NCBI RefSeq assembly: GCF_040802235.1
Contig: NC_133166.1
Location: 7,564,001 to 7,628,000 of the forward strand
DNA: 64,000 nt
From: Manis javanica
Taxonomy: Eukaryota > Chordata > Mammalia > Pholidota > Manidae
Direction: 5' to 3'
The notes beneath the pieces are model-generated. The model saw only the letters and a program-made list of their open reading frames with translations, had not been told where the DNA came from and searched no databases. The position numbers and the translations under genes were made by a program. Shown piece after piece: positions 26,180 to 36,247 of the stretch (position 1 is its first letter; every line of letters starts with the position of its first letter).

Positions 26180-26760
26180 GACGGGACACCCCAACTGGGC
26201 CCCGTCTTCCCCCCGACACCAGCAGCAGCTTACCCTCGTCCTCTTTTTCCGGCGCTGGCTCATCACACTCACCACTCCTCTCTGGCCTTTAGGTAAGTTT
26301 TTCCCCAGAGTGGGCCACTCTTCCCCGAGCTATCGCAGTGCCATTGACCGTGATCACCTGGCAAGGCCCTGACACTCGGGGATGAGGAGGGAACTCTCCC
26401 CGCCTCAGGCCGTCACGGCTGCGGCGGACCCTCAGGCCCTCCTCCAACAGCCATAAACGAGGTGACTCCTTTGCGTATGAGAATGCTCTATTTATCCCCA
26501 CTCCTCCTTCTGTTCCATCCACCGAAATCTGTTCTGTCTGCCGAAAATTCCTAGTACTGGGTACCTTTGACTCCGGCACTCTGCCTTCTTAGGGAAGTCT
26601 GGGTGACGACCCACACTTCCTAAGAAATTCCAACTCGTATATGAGTTTCCGCAGACCACCAAGGATCATCGGGGACGCCCTTTGTCTCCTTGCGGTCTGC
26701 TCCCAGTCCGAGGATCTCCGTTCGTCTTCCCCTGTTTGTCTCCTTCTCTGTCCTTCAGCC
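26180..26760 (+). other. Proviral 5' leader
   Basis: Untranslated leader between primer site and gag, expected to carry splice donor and packaging signal. AGGTAAGTTTTT at about 26291 is a strong donor candidate for an env mRNA. Short frames here on both strands look accidental. Confidence 0.6.
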
Positions 26761-28601
26761 ATGGGAGCCTCCTCATCCCTCCCTGAAAGTTCACCTCTTG
26801 AATGCCTGCTCAAGTATCTAGCCACCCTCTCCCTGACGCCTGATATAAAACCAAAACTTCTCCATAAATATTGCTCCCAAGATTGGCCGACATACCCCCT
26901 AGACAAATAACAACCAATGGCCCGCAGGGGGAACTCTTGATCCTAACATCACTCGTGATCTTTTTAACTACTGCCAGCGCCTGAAAAAATGGAAGGAAAT
27001 TCCCTATATCGAAGCTTTTCGCCTCCTAGCTCAAAATCCCAGCCTCTGCACTACCTGCTACCTGCCCCAAGTTCTCCTAGCCTGCAAGCTGTCTCCCTCC
27101 CCTCCACACGCTCCCAGTCCCTCTTCGATTACCATTGACCCAGCCAACGAACCTCCGCCATACAGGCTTCCCCCTTCGGCCCCTCCCCCTCCTACAACCC
27201 CTCCAACCTCCACCGCTGCTGCTGCCTCCACCCCCGCAGAAGCCTCCCATCCTCTCCCTTACCCCTCTTCTCCTACAACAGCCCCTCCCCCTTCCTCTAC
27301 CACCGCAGCCGCTGCTGCCTCCACCCCCACAGAAGCCTCCTGTCCTCTCCCTTCCCCCTCCTCTCCTCCCTCCACCACCATCTCCTCCCCTACCTCACCC
27401 CCTCCTCCTCTGTCCCCCTCACCTCCCCCACTCCCGCAGATTGAGCCTGAGCCTTTCAGCCCTCCTCTAACTAAGTTCCAGGAGCCTCCTCCATCTTTGC
27501 CCCCACAGACTCAGTCCCAAGGGCCTCCCAAAATTATCGCATCTTTGCCCCCATCACCTGTTTCCCCCCTACAGACTGAGCCAGAACCCTTCAGTCTCCC
27601 TCAGACTTGGTCCCAAAGGCCTCCTAAAATTATCGCCCCCCTCCGGGAGGAAGCAGGATCCAAAGGCATCGTGTGCGTCATGTTCCCTTCTCCTTAGGAG
27701 GTTTAGCCCAACTAGAGAAAAGCCTAGGTTCCCTTTCCACTGATCCCACCATATACATCAGGGAGTTTCAATGGACCCTCCAGTCTTACAGCCTCACACA
27801 TCATGACATTTTCATGCTCCTGGCCAATACTCTCCTCCCTGAAGAGCGTAGATGAGTTTGGGACTTTGCCCAAACACACGCTAATGAAACCCACAGGACT
27901 GACCCCACCTATCCCCCTGGCCCCACTGCTGTCCCTGACAAGACTAACACTGGGATTATAACACTGCCGTGGGTATCCGCTCTCAAGATATTTTTTGCCT
28001 CCTGCTTAATAGCAGGTCTGAAAAAGGCAGCTCGTAAAGTAGTCAATTTTCAAAAGCTCCAAGACATAATTCAAAAGAGAGACGAAACCCCCTCCGAGTT
28101 CTTAGACAGACTCACCCAAGCCCTATTACAGGATACCAGCCTGGACCCAGAAACACCTGAAGGAAGACATGTCCTTATGACATACTTCCTAGCTCAAAGC
28201 TACCCTGACATTAAAACTAAACTCAAAAAGTTAGAACAGGGCCCCGCTACCCCACAGACTGAAATCCTAACAGTGGCCTTTAAAGTCTTCCATAACCGGG
28301 AGGAGGAGAAAGAACGCCATAAACAAAAGGCTGATCAAGCCAATTTCCAAATGTTGGCCCAGCTGATAAAACCACAACCTGGGCGCCCCTCTACAAACAA
28401 GCCCCCCCCCCCCAGGAGCTTGTTTCAAGTGCAGAAAAGAGGTCAAGGGTGTGCCCCTCCCCCAGATCTCCTACCACCCCATGCCCCAGATGCCATAAAA
28501 TGGGCCACTGGGGGTCTGATTGCCCAACCACCCAAAGGGAAGGCTGGGTGAACAACCCCCATCCTAAGCCCGCCGTAGTGGGGCTGGCAGAAGAAGATTG
28601 A
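26761..28601 (+). pseudogene. gag: gag pseudogene
   Basis: The start ATG (26761) encodes MGASSS, giving the N-terminal Gly used for myristoylation of matrix. The frame breaks near 26908 (TAA) and resumes one frame on at 26915. From there about 260 codons stay open across a very proline-rich region with PPPY (27152-27163) and PSAP (27173-27184) late-domain motifs. Near 27670-27695 it shifts again into the capsid frame. Capsid has a TGA at 27853, then is open through the major homology region (about 28069-28150, DETPSEFLDRL). A 12-C run (28402-28413) marks another frame change before nucleocapsid. One intact CX2CX4HX4C zinc knuckle is at 28482-28523, and a relic (CFKC) precedes it. The frame ends at TGA 28599-28601. 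Confidence 0.93.
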
Positions 28602-31600
28602 CGGGGCCCGGGGGCTTCTCGCCTGACCATTTCCATCACCAAACAGGAGCCCAGGGTTACTTTAACAGTAGACGGTCACCCCATCTCCTTCCTCCTAGAT
28701 ACAGGAGCCACCTTCTCAGTCTTGCGAGAATACCGGGGCCCTACCATGCCAGCCATTACTCCTATAGTCGGGGTAGGAGGTAAACAGATTTTCCCATTAA
28801 ACCCCCCCATTTTATGTACAATCCAAGACAATCCCATACCTTTCTCCCACTCCTTCCTGGTTATGCCCCAGTGTCCCATCCCTTTACTAGGACGGGACAT
28901 CCTTTCTCTCCTCCACATTTCCATAACTTTATCCACTCCCACAGCCGCCAGTACTCCCTTTCTGATGGCCCTCATAGCCGACAACCCCCCTCTACCCAAT
29001 GAAAGCTCCGGTTCTGCCCTCATACACCCTGTAAATCCCAAAGTTTGGGACATTACAAGCCCCTCCATAGCTCTATGTCCTCCTGCCTTTATCAAATTAC
29101 GTGACCCCTCTCAGTATATCTGTCAGGCCCAATACCCCCTAACCACTTCAGCTCTCATAGGCCTCCAACCCATCATTCAAGATCTCTTAAACAAAAATTG
29201 CCTCAGACCCATTCACTCCTCATTTAATAGCCCCATATTAGCTGTTAAAAAAACCAACAGATCATCCCGCCTTGTCCAAAACCTTCGCCTCATCAACATG
29301 GCCATTGTCCCTATCAATCCCTTACTTCCAAATCCATACACCCTTTTATCACAGATCCCTGCCTCAGCATCCCACTTCTCAGTCCTAGATCTCAAGGACG
29401 CATTTTTTTCTATCCCTCTGGACCCCTCCTCCCAAGATTTTTTCGCCTGAACCTGGACGGACCCATGCACGAGACATTCTGAACAACTTACTTGGACAGT
29501 TTTGCCACACGGCTTCCGAGATAGTCCCCATATTTTTGGACAAGTCCTAGCTCAGGACCTCAAACAGTTTCATCATGATCACTCCGAGTCTACCTTATTA
29601 CAATATGTGGATGATCTTCTACTCTGAAGTCCCTTGTGGGAACAGTCTCCACTTGACACTGCCTCTCTACTTAACCTTCTAGCTTCCAGAGGTTATCGGG
29701 TATCCCCCATCAAAGCTCAAATCTCTTCCCCTTCTGTCACTTACCTTGGATTCCTTCTGTCTCAACAAAGAAAGTCCATTACCTTAGACAGAAAATGACT
29801 CCTCTCTGACCTGCCCGTTCCCAAAACCAAGACAGAAATCCTTTCCTTTCTAGGCCTGGCTGGGTATTTTAGAGCATGGATCCCTAACTTCTCCCTGTTG
29901 GCAAAACCCCTATACGACCTCAGCAAGGGCCCCCCTAAAGAACCATTATCCTCCTCACCCCGACACTCCTTCATTAAGCTCCGTCAAGCCCTTGTGGAAG
30001 CTCCAACTCTCCATCTCCCTGATTTGTCGAAACCCTTCTCATTATATATTCATGAGAGGTCCAGTCAAGCTCTAGGAGTCCTAGGCCAATATTATGGCCC
30101 ATCCTTTGCCCCAGTACCTTATCTCTCCAAGCAATTAAACCCCACAGTTCGGGGATGGGCCCCCTGCCTATGGGCATTAGCCACTGGGCAGCTCTTACAG
30201 AAAGAAGCTCATAAACTAACATTCGGGGCGCCCCTTGCCATTCTGTCCCCACATCACCTAAAAGATCTCTTAACCTACAAAAGTTTACAGACTCTCCCTC
30301 CCTCCATACTCCTGACCGTACTGTCCTCTTTCCTCCAAAATCCAGACATTTCTTTCCTCCCCTGCCCGCCCCTGAATCCGGCCGCTCTTCTTCCTCTACC
30401 CTACTCTCCTCATACTCCTTCGCATGATTGCCTGGAAGCCCTTCACAACTTCCTTCCATGCCACTCCACGATCTCCGAAGGAGCCCTCTCACACTCCGAC
30501 CTCATCTGGTTTACTGATGGGTCCTCCTTTAAACATGAGGGCACCCACTATGCAGGATACACAGTAGTCTCCCTCAAAGATGTCATTGAGGCACAAGCCC
30601 TACCCCTGGTACAACCAATCAAAAGGCCGAACTTATTGCAGCCACCAGAGCTTGCACTCTAGCCCAGGACACGTCTCTCACACTGTACACTGACTTCAAG
30701 TACGTATTCCACATTCTCTTGTCTCACGCGGCAGTATGGAAGAACGAGTCCTCCTCACCACAAAAGGAAATTCCATAACTAGTTCAGCCTTAATTACTAA
30801 ACTTCTAGAGGCTTCACAACTCCCACACCGCAAATCACATCATAGTCCACTGCAAATCACATCAAAAGGATGACTCCCCCATTGCAAGAGGTAACAACAA
30901 AGCCGACAGAGTAGCCCGGTCAGTTGCCCTATTAGAAGACACACCAGACAACAATCTATCTGCCCTTGCGGTTTTAGCCTTATCACAAGACACCCTCTGC
31001 TCCCAGGACAAAGAGTCTCTCTTCCGCCTCTTACATGATCTGTTCCATCCCAGCCCCCAATCCTTGATCCATTTTTTACAATCTTTTTTTTCTCTCTCTC
31101 CTGAAGACAAAACCCTACTTAACCAAATCACCTGCAGGTGCACCATCTGCCAACGCACTAACCCTAATACCCCCCTCAAGGCCGGACCCTTCCCAGCTCA
31201 TCAAGCAAGGGGTAATGTCCCCACCGCAGATTGGCAAATAGACTTCACTAACATGCCCCCTGTACGGCGTATCAGATACCTACTCGTGTTAGTAGATACA
31301 TTTTCAGGATGGGTCGAAGCTTTCCCCACCACTAACAAACGAGCGTCCGCAGTTGCCTCTATCCTCCTCACCCAGATCTTTCCTAGGTTTGGGATGCCCA
31401 CTTCCCTCCAATCAGATAACAGCCCTGAGTTCACTGCCCAAATTATCCAGAACCTCTCCAAATCGCTCTCGCTCCCCTGGCATTTACATTGTCCTTATCG
31501 ACCACAAGCTTTGGGAAAAGTAGAAAGAGCCAATAGGACTCTAAAGGACATCCTGACCAAACTATCTCTAGAACTACACCTTGACTGGGTTCGCTTACTT

Positions 31601-32161
31601 CCCTTAGCTCTACTCCGCATTCGGGCCCTCCCAAAGAAACCTTCCTTCTTGTCACCCTTTGAGATCATGTACAGCCACCCGATTCTACCCCCGGGGCTCC
31701 CTTCCCACAAAGGACCAATTCCTCCCAATATGGCCCTTCCACTACTCTCTCTCCTCCGCACTGAATTGTGGAAATATCAGGATTGGCTCCTTCCTGATCC
31801 ATCCACCTCCCAAAATCCTCCTGTCTTACAGCCCGGCCAACTAGTGTTTTATAAGTCGCCAGAGGATCAGCCCTCTCTCACCCCAAAATGGGAAGGTCCA
31901 CACCCAGTTATTCTCTGCACCCCCTCGGCCGCCAAGCTCTCACTGCCTGATAACTCTGTCACCCCTTGGATTCATATCTCCAGGTTGAAACCAAATACCC
32001 AGGACCCACCTTCTCTGGACACCCAAGACCCATCAGTCACAATCCAGAGTCCTTCAGACACAGCCCAAGATGCTGTCTACTCTACCACGCCTCATCCCTC
32101 TGATCCCTTGAAACTCCGCATCTCCTGTTCACCCCCTTTGTCATCCATACCCGAATCATGA
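28602..32161 (+). pseudogene. pol: pro-pol pseudogene
   Basis: Protease, RT, RNase H and integrase in order. Protease has LLDTGATFS with the catalytic Asp at 28698. RT holds LDLKDAFFSIPL (about 29385-29420) and YVDD (29604-29615). TGA codons interrupt RT at 29448, 29625 and 29796. RNase H has the first catalytic Asp in FTDGSS (30516). Frame changes occur near 30625, 30766 and 30840, with TAA at 30776 in the downstream frame. From about 30842 integrase is continuous: CTIC of the zinc domain (about 31139-31150), then D (31241), D (31415) and E (31523) with 35 residues between the last two. A GPY/F-like module reads WEGPH. The gene ends at TGA 32159-32161, overlapping the env ATG. Confidence 0.93.
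31064..32161 (+). other. Open integrase segment of pol
   Basis: The longest uninterrupted part of the provirus (365 codons), covering the integrase zinc-domain end, the whole DD35E core and the C-terminal domain, followed by a Pro/Ser-rich tail. It is listed separately because it would look like a gene in automatic annotation. It has no start or promoter of its own and is simply the undamaged end of pol. Confidence 0.85.
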
Positions 32162-33864
32162 CTTTTTCCTCCTTTACCGCTCTCTCGCTTTTTTTCCTCA
32201 TTCCTATTGTCTTCCCTGCCACCCCAGCCTCCTTTGTATGGCGATTCAAAGTCAGACAGACTTACACACAGTATCAAACAAAAGTTACTGCCCTCATTGC
32301 CACATCAGACTGCCCTCTGAAAGGCTGCTCTGAGCCTTTATACCTCCACTTTTCCCTCTCCACCGTTCACTAGCAGCTACCCTTATTCTCCCTGCCTCTG
32401 CTTCCTCTATGACCAAAAACAAGCCTATTGCAGGCGATAGCCAGACACCTACAGGGGATGTCCCTACTGGTCTTGTGCCATTCACTACATGGGTAACTTC
32501 CAGTACCCACAGTATTACTCCTCCAACCGTTTCATGAAATATACCAACGGCTCATTCTCCTTATCAATCCCAGATCCCTGGGACTCTCGATGGGCCGCCG
32601 GAGTCACAGCCTCAGTTTACTATGGGGGTCCTCGACCCCCCACAGTACCCTTCATATCTCTCGAGAGTATGTTCCCTCTCACTCCCAGATCTCTCAAGTT
32701 GCATCAGATATCAGACATTCCAAAAAAGTCATTATCCAAACTCTTGACGGCGCCTCTTCATCTTCTTATTCCTCCTACTCTTGGTTACAGCTCATTCAAG
32801 ACACCACCGTCTTTCTCAACCACACCCTCAACACCGCCAATTGTTTCTTGTGCGCATCGCTACAGCGCCCGCTGCTGGCCGCCGTGCCCCTTAATATTTC
32901 CAACTACTCCTTCCATGCTACAGCGCCCGCTGCTGGCCGCCATGCCCCTTAATATTTCCAACTACTCCTTCCATGCAGAAGGACAACCCCTCTGCCCCCC
33001 GGCAGACATACCCCTATGGGAACCAGAATACGCAGATAATCTCACCATCCACCACTGTGTAGGCCCAACTCCACCCCCCTCCAGCGCACTTCACTGCCTC
33101 TCTATCTACACCCCTACCTCCGGCTCTAAGACTTTTACGCAACCGGGACACTTCTTTTGGTGTAATGGCAGTCTTTTCAACTCACTGCCTCCCAACTCTG
33201 ATACACCCTGCATTCTCGTCACCCTAATCCCACAGCTTACACTGTACAGCATGGCAGAATTTCTTGAGCTCCAACCTCCCTTGCCCTCGCGCACAAAAAG
33301 GGCTGCTTTCCTTCCCATCATGGTCGGTATCTCTTTGACCACCTCAGCCATTGGGGCAGGGTTTTCAGGAGGAGCCGTGGGTCACTCTCTATGGGCAGTT
33401 AGAGATCTCAACGCCAAACTTGAGGGAGCCCTCAGATCCACTGCCGATTCCCTAGCCTCTTTCCAAAGACAGGTCACTTCGCTAGCTAAGGTCACCTTTC
33501 AAAACCGGCGGGCACCTGTGTCTTCCTCCGGGAAGAGTGCTGCTATTACATCAACAAATCCGGCATTGTAGAAACTGACATTACCAAACTCACTGACCTT
33601 GCCTCCAGCCTCCACTCTGCTTCCAATTCCAACCCATTTTCTTCAATACTAACAAACCCCCTCCTTACCTGGCTCTGGCCCATTGCAGGCCCCATAATAA
33701 TCATTCTTCTCTCCTGTCTCTTCTTACCTTGTATAATAAAGTTCATCAAATCCCAAGTCGGAAAAATCTCTAATCAAGCTTTCAACCAGCTTTTACTCAG
33801 GAACTACCAGCTTCTGGCCACAGAAGATCCCTCACCCTTACGTAACCTCCTCACCACATGCTGA
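32158..33864 (+). pseudogene. env: env pseudogene
   Basis: The ATG (32158) overlaps the pol stop and opens a hydrophobic leader (FLIPIVFPA). The frame closes at 32371, and the reading continues two bases off with an in-frame TAG at 32438. A further shift lies near 32680-32700. A 58-bp tandem duplication (32860-32975) then moves the frame again. Surface/transmembrane cleavage site RTKR is at 33290-33301, followed by a fusion-peptide-like hydrophobic stretch and heptad region. Between QNRR (about 33500) and the CX6CC motif (33517-33543) the usual spacing is shortened, with a frame change, so most of the segment known in this family as the immunosuppressive domain is missing. A membrane helix follows (about 33660-33740). 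The stop is at 33862. Confidence 0.92.
32860..32975 (+). repeat. 58-bp tandem duplication in env
   Basis: Two head-to-tail copies (32860-32917 and 32918-32975) begin CTACAGCGCCCGCTGCTGG. They differ at a single base, G versus A in a CG/CA context. Because 58 is not a multiple of three, the duplication moves the reading frame. Confidence 0.95.
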
Positions 33865-34145
33865 GATGGACCCTCTCTCCCCTGGAAACTGTTCCTGGAA
33901 CCAATGGCCGCAGACACCTGGCTCCTGACACCCATATCCTCTTGGCACCATTGGAATCAACAGGTCCTCGACCTATGGTTACAGGGAACCTTCATTGATT
34001 TCCAACCTGAAGAAGTCCACAGCTACTCATCCTTACTGTGGGGAGTCCTATCAACCCTTTCCTCCCAATCCTCAAGCCCTCACTCCCTTCTCTGTCCCCG
34101 TTCAGCAGGAAGCAGTCAGAGAGAAAGCAACGTCCACAAACCCAT

Positions 34146-34162
34146 AGAGGAGAAAGGGGGAA
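34146..34162 (+). promoter_or_regulatory. Polypurine tract
   Basis: A 17-nt run of purines, AGAGGAGAAAGGGGGAA, directly abuts the 3' LTR. It is the expected primer site for plus-strand DNA synthesis. Confidence 0.9.
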
Positions 34163-34411
34163 TGAAGGGCCCCCACCAGTAAGATGGCGAACTTCCAGCT
34201 TCTCTTCGGGGTCCAGGGTTCCCGCCGGCGCCACCTGAAGCCCAATCACCTCTCGCCCCCCAACCAATCCCAGCACCTAGCCAATAGCCACCAGCCCCGT
34301 AGAAGTAACACCACAATCACCTCATGCCCCTTCCTATATAACCCAGCACCTTTCCCTAATAAAGCAGATTTCTCCGGTGAATTGCTGCTGTGTGTCGCTC
34401 CTTTCCTTTCA
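34163..34411 (+). repeat. Provirus 3' LTR
   Basis: 249 bp with the same ends as the 5' LTR, TATATAA at 34335-34341 and AATAAA at 34358-34363. Most differences from the 5' copy fall in the first 60 bases, where there is also a length difference of about 6 nt. The promoter and polyadenylation parts are almost identical. Confidence 0.95.
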
Positions 34412-34416
34412 CAGGC

Positions 34417-34637
34417 AACCAAGTGAAACTAGGACAGTTAGCCAACAGGAAGTTCAGAGAATATAAAAATGTTGACCAAACTCGTGAGGTTGCTGTTAGC
34501 CGAACTAAGGCTGGCAGCCCCTGTGCAGGTGGTCTTACTGCTAATAAATAACTTCGTTTCTCCTGTATTCTGGTTGTGGTCTGGTGTGTGTGCTCTCCCA
34601 GGACAAGCAGTTGGTCCTGTGAAATTCAGGACTAACA
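34417..34637 (+). repeat. Older solo LTR, right part
   Basis: Right part of the LTR split by the provirus. It carries TATAAAA (34462-34468), AATAAA (34543-34548) and the end ..GACTAACA, and is followed by GCATC, the match to the left flank. It starts after the second copy of CAGGC. Confidence 0.8.
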
Positions 34638-34642
34638 GCATC

Positions 34643-35818
34643 CTGTAGAATGAGCCTACTGACTGCCTCGTCTATAATGCCTGGGAGCCGTAGGAGTTTT
34701 GCATAGAAATGTAGGCATATTTACCATCACCAAAGGAAACACTTAGTGTTGGTATTATTATTATCAAATTGAAGGGTAAAGAAGAACATGGAGAGAAGTA
34801 AAAGAATACAAGTTAATGTCTTAATTTAGAGACAGTAACTCCAATCTAAAGAGATGCCTTCTAGAACAGGTAGCCATCAGAACGAATCCAGCTTTGCTAA
34901 ATATCTCAACCCTAAAACAAAAGCAATAAACATGAACAAGAGAGTGACAGATTTGTGCATATATCACATAGTAGAAAATACTATAACCAAAATAAAACCA
35001 AATGAAATTCTCATATTAATACAAGTATAAGGACTTAACTCTTATTAAAAGAAAAAATATTGTCAAATTAAATCACAAAACTCAGTTCTATGCTGAATGT
35101 AATATATGTAATATTTCAGAGGTCAAAAATAAACAGATGGAAAAAATAAAAAGATGGACAATAAATAAAAGGATATCTTTATGCTTATGGAGGAACACAG
35201 CAGTGGGCAAACACATGATACATTTTCACAGGTTTTTTACATTTATGCAGATGGAGATGCTTACACCCCTCATGTGAGTTTATTTGAAAGGTGCTTATAC
35301 CACCTGTGTAGGTTTATTTGAACTTATAAAGAAGACACATAAAGTTAGAAACAGAAATGATAATAGTGAATGAATGAAGACAATGATAGCATCTCCATTG
35401 AGGGCTGAGAGGAAAGAGCCATTGCTGGGTACTCAGTGGCCACATCACCATAAGGCAGGCTGTCTCCAACGAATATGTCCACGCCCGTCCGCCAAAATCA
35501 CGTGTGATTCTGGGAAAAGAATGTTTGCTTCTCACAAATCTGCCATCAGTTGTGCAATTGCTGTCCACACAGTGTGAAGCATCAAACTCAGGTTTAGCTG
35601 CTGTATTGTTGGTGCTCATATTTTGCTTTTTAGAAGGGTGTGATATTTTCATTATGCTTTGGATAATTCATCTGGTCCCAGACAAATAATCTTTCTAGAA
35701 TTTGGATGAGCAATTTTTTTGGTAGGTATGGGATGACTCTTTGAGGGATTGGGTTTATTTACTGCAGCAGCCTCATCAGATGGAGAAACAGTTTACCTTT
35801 TCCATTTCCGTGTGCTAT
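34643..35818. other. Intergenic, nothing recognised
   Basis: AT-rich, with no gene. A short frame pair near 35314-35689 has no recognisable product. Confidence 0.4.
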
Positions 35819-35822
35819 GAGC

Positions 35823-36243
35823 TGTGGATAAAATGAAGGCTCCTATGGCCAGGATTCTCACCTGGCCCTGGTTGGCTAGCTCACTACACACCTGTGAGCA
35901 GTGCATCATTATTGACTCTATATAAAGAGCCCTACCCAGTGCTCTGGGTTGACATGGTGGCACAGTTGCAAGGCTGCAGGAGAGCAGAGCAGAGGCTGGA
36001 GTGGTGGCAGCACCGAGGACGGAGGCCCAGAGGATGGCTGTGCAGGTAGAGAGGCCCAGAGGCAAAGACTGGCTTGCTGCATGCAGACTCGCTCTGAGTG
36101 GATGAGATTTTAGTAACTGACCTGCCACCGTGGAAATAAAGTTGGGTATAACCCTTTCACCCCAAGAACGTTCTGCTGTCATTTCTTTGGTCACACTGAA
36201 TCTATAGTGAACTTGCCTGGGGCTGAAATCCACTGGCAAGACA
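35823..36243 (+). repeat. Solo LTR
   Basis: 421 bp from TGTGGATAAA to GGCAAGACA with GAGC on both sides (35819-35822 and 36244-36247), a 4-bp target duplication. Promoter word TATATAAA is at 35919-35926 and AATAAA at 36135-36140. The layout (TATA, about 210 nt, AATAAA, about 100 nt) fits a class I LTR; I cannot name the family. Confidence 0.8.
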
Positions 36244-36247
36244 GAGC

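Larger units (their letters stand above)
25906..34411 (+). mobile_element. Class I (ERV-H/F-like) provirus, inactive
   Basis: An 8.5-kb provirus in the order LTR, primer site, gag, pro-pol, env, polypurine tract, LTR. It is flanked by the 5-bp duplication CAGGC (25901-25905 and 34412-34416). Evidence for a gammaretrovirus-like (class I) origin: gag, pro and pol share one frame around the junction, gag carries a PPPY late motif, integrase has DD35E spacing, and the envelope transmembrane subunit has a CX6CC motif. The primer site is close to the tRNA-Phe type. A CCHC zinc knuckle plus the relic of a possible second one also points to the ERV-H/F group. Every gene has stops or frameshifts, so it cannot encode its proteins. 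The LTRs differ by roughly a dozen substitutions plus about 6 nt in length, suggesting an insertion of moderate age. Confidence 0.95.

Noticed and set aside
26589-26906. 105-codon minus-strand frame in the provirus
   Set aside because: Antisense shadow over gag, whose plus-strand start and matrix peptide are clear.
27135-27470. 111-codon Pro/Leu-rich plus-strand frame
   Set aside because: Out-of-frame reading of the gag proline-rich region; the true frame carries PPPY and PSAP.
27853-29798. TGA codons in the provirus as recoding (for example as Sec or Trp)
   Set aside because: They coexist with frameshifts and TAA/TAG stops elsewhere in the element, so decay is simpler. Only the gag-pro UGA is kept as a possible readthrough site.
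29974-30492. 172-codon minus-strand frame
   Set aside because: Shadow of the RT/RNase H region on the plus strand.
32489-33571. A 360-codon envelope gene
   Set aside because: The middle part is out of frame because of a shift near 32690 that the 58-bp duplication compensates, and the end is out of frame after the deletion near 33510.
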